64,000 nucleotides of DNA, from NCBI GenBank assembly GCA_001599915.1, contig BCIG01000006.1, forward strand, positions 1-64,000, in the 5' to 3' direction. The notes beneath the pieces were generated by a model. That model did not search any database. It was not told where the DNA came from and saw only the letters and a list, made by a program, of their open reading frames with translations. Each line of letters begins with the position of its first letter. Position 1 is the first letter of the stretch. Positions 61,162-64,000 of this stretch are shown here, in pieces. This DNA comes from Symbiotaphrina buchneri. Lineage: Eukaryota; Ascomycota; Symbiotaphrinales; Symbiotaphrinaceae. The position numbers and the translations under genes were made by a program.

Positions 61162-63586
61162 GCTGGGCTGAGCGGAGCGGATTCACATTATATACATGGT
61201 TACATGTCTGGATGGAGGTGCATGTGCGTGTGTGTATACACTATCACTATCTGCATAGATATACATACCAGATTCAATCTTGGCCACAGCTCTTCCTCAC
61301 GCCGTGAAGGAGCAGGGAAAGGAACGGACACTTCAGTGCTGGGATACAGGCCTCTTCGCAGCGAGCAACGCACCTTGCCCAGAGTACACCAAAAAACCGG
61401 AGACAAGGGGAAGATCCCTTTCCAGGCCTGGCAACCCTCTTGTTTCTCAAGTCTAGCAAGCACGCAAAGAAGAAACTGCCAAACTCTCATATTGCTCTTC
61501 CCTGCACCTCCCAAATCACAGCTGGTCAGGGATCTCAGGAGGGCATGCCACAACCGCGCTGAGCAAGCTAAGCAGTGAACATCAAATCAAGCGCCAATCA
61601 AATCAGACCCTGGATCAGCGTGCACCAAAGAGAAAAGAAAAATGCCATGACGAGTACTCCATAGCATCTTACGACCCGCGTTTAGATGTGAACTTCAAGC
61701 CGGCGCGGTATCTGGACCGATCGTAGCAGATCAGAGCAGATCGATAGAAGGGCGCTATTGACTTCTGGAAGGCCTCGATGAGACCCACAGAGGGACCTAG
61801 GGAGCAAACGCAAGAGCCACGTGTGCAAGCTCCTGCGCTCGCAACACGCAATTGAAACTCAACATCTGCACATTCAAGTCAAGAAGAAGCGAGCCTGCCA
61901 AATGAGACAGCTACATCGGGGCACGGTTGCTCGAACGCAAGCCGCAACGTGCCTCGTCGGACAGCTATGATGGGACGTAACACACCCGTGCCAAGGATGG
62001 AAGCTGCTCGTGTGCCAAGGTGCCAAGCGTGACAAGCGGTCGGGTTCCAACTTTGCGGGCTAGAGATGCGGCAAGGGCAAGGGGTTAGCTTCCCTGTCGG
62101 CTCCCGAGGTCCAAGGGGCCCGCTAGGCGCTAGTTTCCCGCGCCGCACGACATCTGGAAAGTTTTGTGAGCCAGCCTTTGGCAGCACGTTCTGAGATCTG
62201 GAGCGCTGATTGGTTGGGATTTTGGCAACGGCGGGACTCTCGAATGGGGTAAGCGGGGTACTTGGATTTTGTATGCAGTGCGGTGCAGATGTTCCAGAAT
62301 GCAATGTGGACCAAGTGGCGCGCTCCAGGGAATAGGAATACGCACCCCAGAGATGAGAAGGGATGCTGTGGTGTGCTCTTCTTGACATTTCTGGCGACGG
62401 CGACACAAGGCATAATAATTGTCACCACAGAAGGCGCTCCGGATGGCTGAGCTGGACCGAGAAAGGTGGCCTGTGATAAGCCATTACAGGAGTAGTAAAA
62501 CAACATGTGAAACCGTCAGCAATATTATTGTGTGCACGCCGAGCCCGCCACGGAGGGATGGTCTCCTGGATGTGATGATCAAACCCAAGGAAGCTTGACG
62601 TTGAACACGGCAGCGAGCGCAGTGTACCAAGAAGCCATGCGATCGAGATGCATTCTTGACCGATGTCATGGATCAGCTCTCGGTGGAGAAGATGAGCACA
62701 CACGGCAGACTTGAGATGACCTACCAAGTTGGATCAGCGTACGGTAGGACATAAGGAGGGTGGCGTAAACAGGAAAACAACCTTAACAATAAAGCCCCTG
62801 CAAGTCTCGGCGGACACCGATTTGGAGTCCCGCATGGAACGCCTGAGACGCCTGATTGGCTATCAGACATCGAGACCCTTCGATATCGCAATTGCCGTGT
62901 GATAGTCACCGTACGTGATGTCGTCTGTCCTCGAGAGATTGACACTTAACGGGTAGAATTTCACGATGGATGTGTTGACCGCGTACCCTCTGTCGTATGA
63001 AGCTCCGCCTGCCAAGCATCATCGAGCTGTCACGACCCAGGGGCGTGCCTGCATGCGGCCGTGTGAGTGGTCGCGGGAAGACTGCTGGAAGTTTGGAACA
63101 GCTCTCTGGGCATTTGCTGGGCGTGCTGGGCAAAGGTCTGGGCACACGAGTAGCAAGGCAGAGTTTGCGGGCCAAGCCGAGCTAAGGCCCAGGGGCTGAC
63201 GATCCTAGTCGCGGGTCTAGCCCCTCGGGGCTTTCAAGGCCTTTTTTTGGCGCCGTCGAAATAATTTCACACCAAGCTTGGGGGTGCACCGCATCCAAAT
63301 GCAAAAAATAGGTAGCCTTGGCCCAACGGAGAAGCAACAGCCCACCAGCCCCACTGAACGAGCATCTGGTCCACCATGTCCTGTTCCGCGAGAACATTAA
63401 TATAAACTGTCTGCTCTTTCCTGGACAACCTCTTCTCCTCCCTTTTTTCCTTGCGCTGCATCTTTCGTAGTCGTCACTCATCATCCCTCTTGCTTCCGGG
63501 TGGTCGTGTGACTGCATCTACCTCCGTCTATTTCAATTTCCTCACCCTCTTTGGATCTCAGTTCCAGAGGAACCCCCACAGCAGCA
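61162..63586. other. Long intergenic region with PHO84-side promoter
   Basis: 2.4 kb with no supported gene; open frames on both strands are short and domain-free. A TATAAA at 63401-63406 precedes a C/T-rich leader of the phosphate permease gene. One CACGTG E-box occurs at 61818-61823, too far upstream to be assigned. Confidence 0.5.
63401..63406 (+). promoter_or_regulatory. TATA box of the phosphate permease gene
   Basis: TATAAA in an AT-rich pocket 181 bp before the ATG at 63587, followed by a pyrimidine-rich leader typical of strongly expressed fungal genes. Confidence 0.55.
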
Positions 63587-64000
63587 ATGGCCCACAAGAC
63601 CTCCGGCGGCAATGCCGCTTTCCACAACTTCAACAATGATTTCGCTCACATTGCCGACCCCAACGAGCGCCGTCGTCTGGCCCTCGCCGAGATCGACAAG
63701 GCACCCTTTGGCTGGTACCACGTCCGCGCCATCGTCGTGGCCGGTATTGGTTTCTTCACCGACGCCTACGATATCTTCGCCATCAACTTCGTCACCGCCA
63801 TGTTGGGTGTGGTGTACTGGCACACCGCAGCGGGCAGCGCTGCTGGAAAGATCCCTTCAAACTCGGATACCGCCATCAAGGTGGCTACATCCGGTGGTAC
63901 CGTCATTGGTCAGGTTGGTTTCGGTTTGATGGCCGATCTGCTCGGGCGGAAGAGGATGTACGGATTCGAATTGATTATCATCATCTTCGGTACCCTGGCT
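63587..64000 (+). CDS. High-affinity phosphate permease, PHO84-like (5' part)
   Basis: The first 138 codons are present; the gene runs off the window. After a soluble start (MAHKTSGGNAAFHNFNNDFA) comes LAEIDKAPFGWYHVRAIVVA, the PHO84-family entry into TM1. Next is GIGFFTDAYDIFAINFVTAM (the DAYD motif of phosphate:H+ symporters) and, after a variable loop, GTVIGQVGFGLMADLLGRKR, MFS motif A between TM2 and TM3. Members import inorganic phosphate at the plasma membrane and are usually induced by phosphate starvation. No intron is seen in this part. Confidence 0.94.
   Translation, partial: MAHKTSGGNAAFHNFNNDFAHIADPNERRRLALAEIDKAPFGWYHVRAIVVAGIGFFTDAYDIFAINFVTAMLGVVYWHTAAGSAAGKIPSNSDTAIKVATSGGTVIGQVGFGLMADLLGRKRMYGFELIIIIFGTLA

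Noticed and set aside
61818-61823. CACGTG E-box as a Pho4/NUC-1 site for the phosphate permease
   Set aside because: It lies about 1.8 kb upstream, isolated, and is expected by chance at this frequency.

Overview
This is the end of a chromosome of a filamentous ascomycete (Pezizomycotina). The first bases are CCCTAA telomere repeats. Genes are split by short GT-AG introns, mostly 46-72 nt. Many products are typical of moulds: Zn2Cys6 regulator, P450, major facilitator transporters, secreted glycosidases and a GRIM-19 complex I subunit. The species cannot be fixed from sequence alone. No tRNA, rRNA, CRISPR array or recognisable transposon was seen.

Layout. 1-144: telomere followed by a 12-bp variant array. 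168-3838: divergent proline-catabolism pair (P5C dehydrogenase and proline dehydrogenase) around a palindrome that matches the Put3-type CGG-N10-CCG site; the first gene stops about 24 bp from the telomeric array. 4.8-5.8 kb: secreted Kex2-type repeat protein. 6.7-14.4 kb: five enzyme genes (FAD monooxygenase, NAD(P)-binding NmrA-like protein, 3-hydroxyisobutyrate-dehydrogenase-like protein, alpha/beta hydrolase, P450) that could form a catabolic or tailoring cluster without a backbone synthase. 15.3-17.9 kb: secreted glycosidase-like protein that seems to lack its usual C-terminus. 19.6-20.6 kb: unknown mitochondrial-like protein. 21.8-26.0 kb: divergent purine/cytosine permease and guanine deaminase. 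26.3-29.4 kb: GH31 alpha-glucosidase with ten exons, one apparently of only 3 nt. 30.5-35.2 kb: small mitochondrial-like protein, a decayed SDR pseudogene, an AT-rich tandem duplication and a Zn2Cys6 regulator.

35.5-37.6 kb: leukotriene-A4-hydrolase-type aminopeptidase with a 1-nt frameshift. 38.0-48.5 kb: three MFS transporters and a nucleotidyltransferase-fold protein that lacks its catalytic aspartates. 49.2-51.2 kb: Ser/Ala-rich secreted protein with a CBM19-like domain. 52.2-54.6 kb: intron-dense carboxylesterase. 55.5-61.2 kb: compact housekeeping block (TRM10, GRIM-19, mitochondrial uS17, COG6), which reads as the start of the conserved chromosome core. 63.6 kb to the end: start of a PHO84-like phosphate permease.

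Splice sites were placed by eye, using frame continuity, GT-AG ends and remembered family sequences. Products are recognised from memory, with no database search. The most unusual items are the proline genes pressed against the telomere with their palindromic operator, the 3-nt micro-exon, the two-module Kex2 protein and the catalytically dead nucleotidyltransferase.
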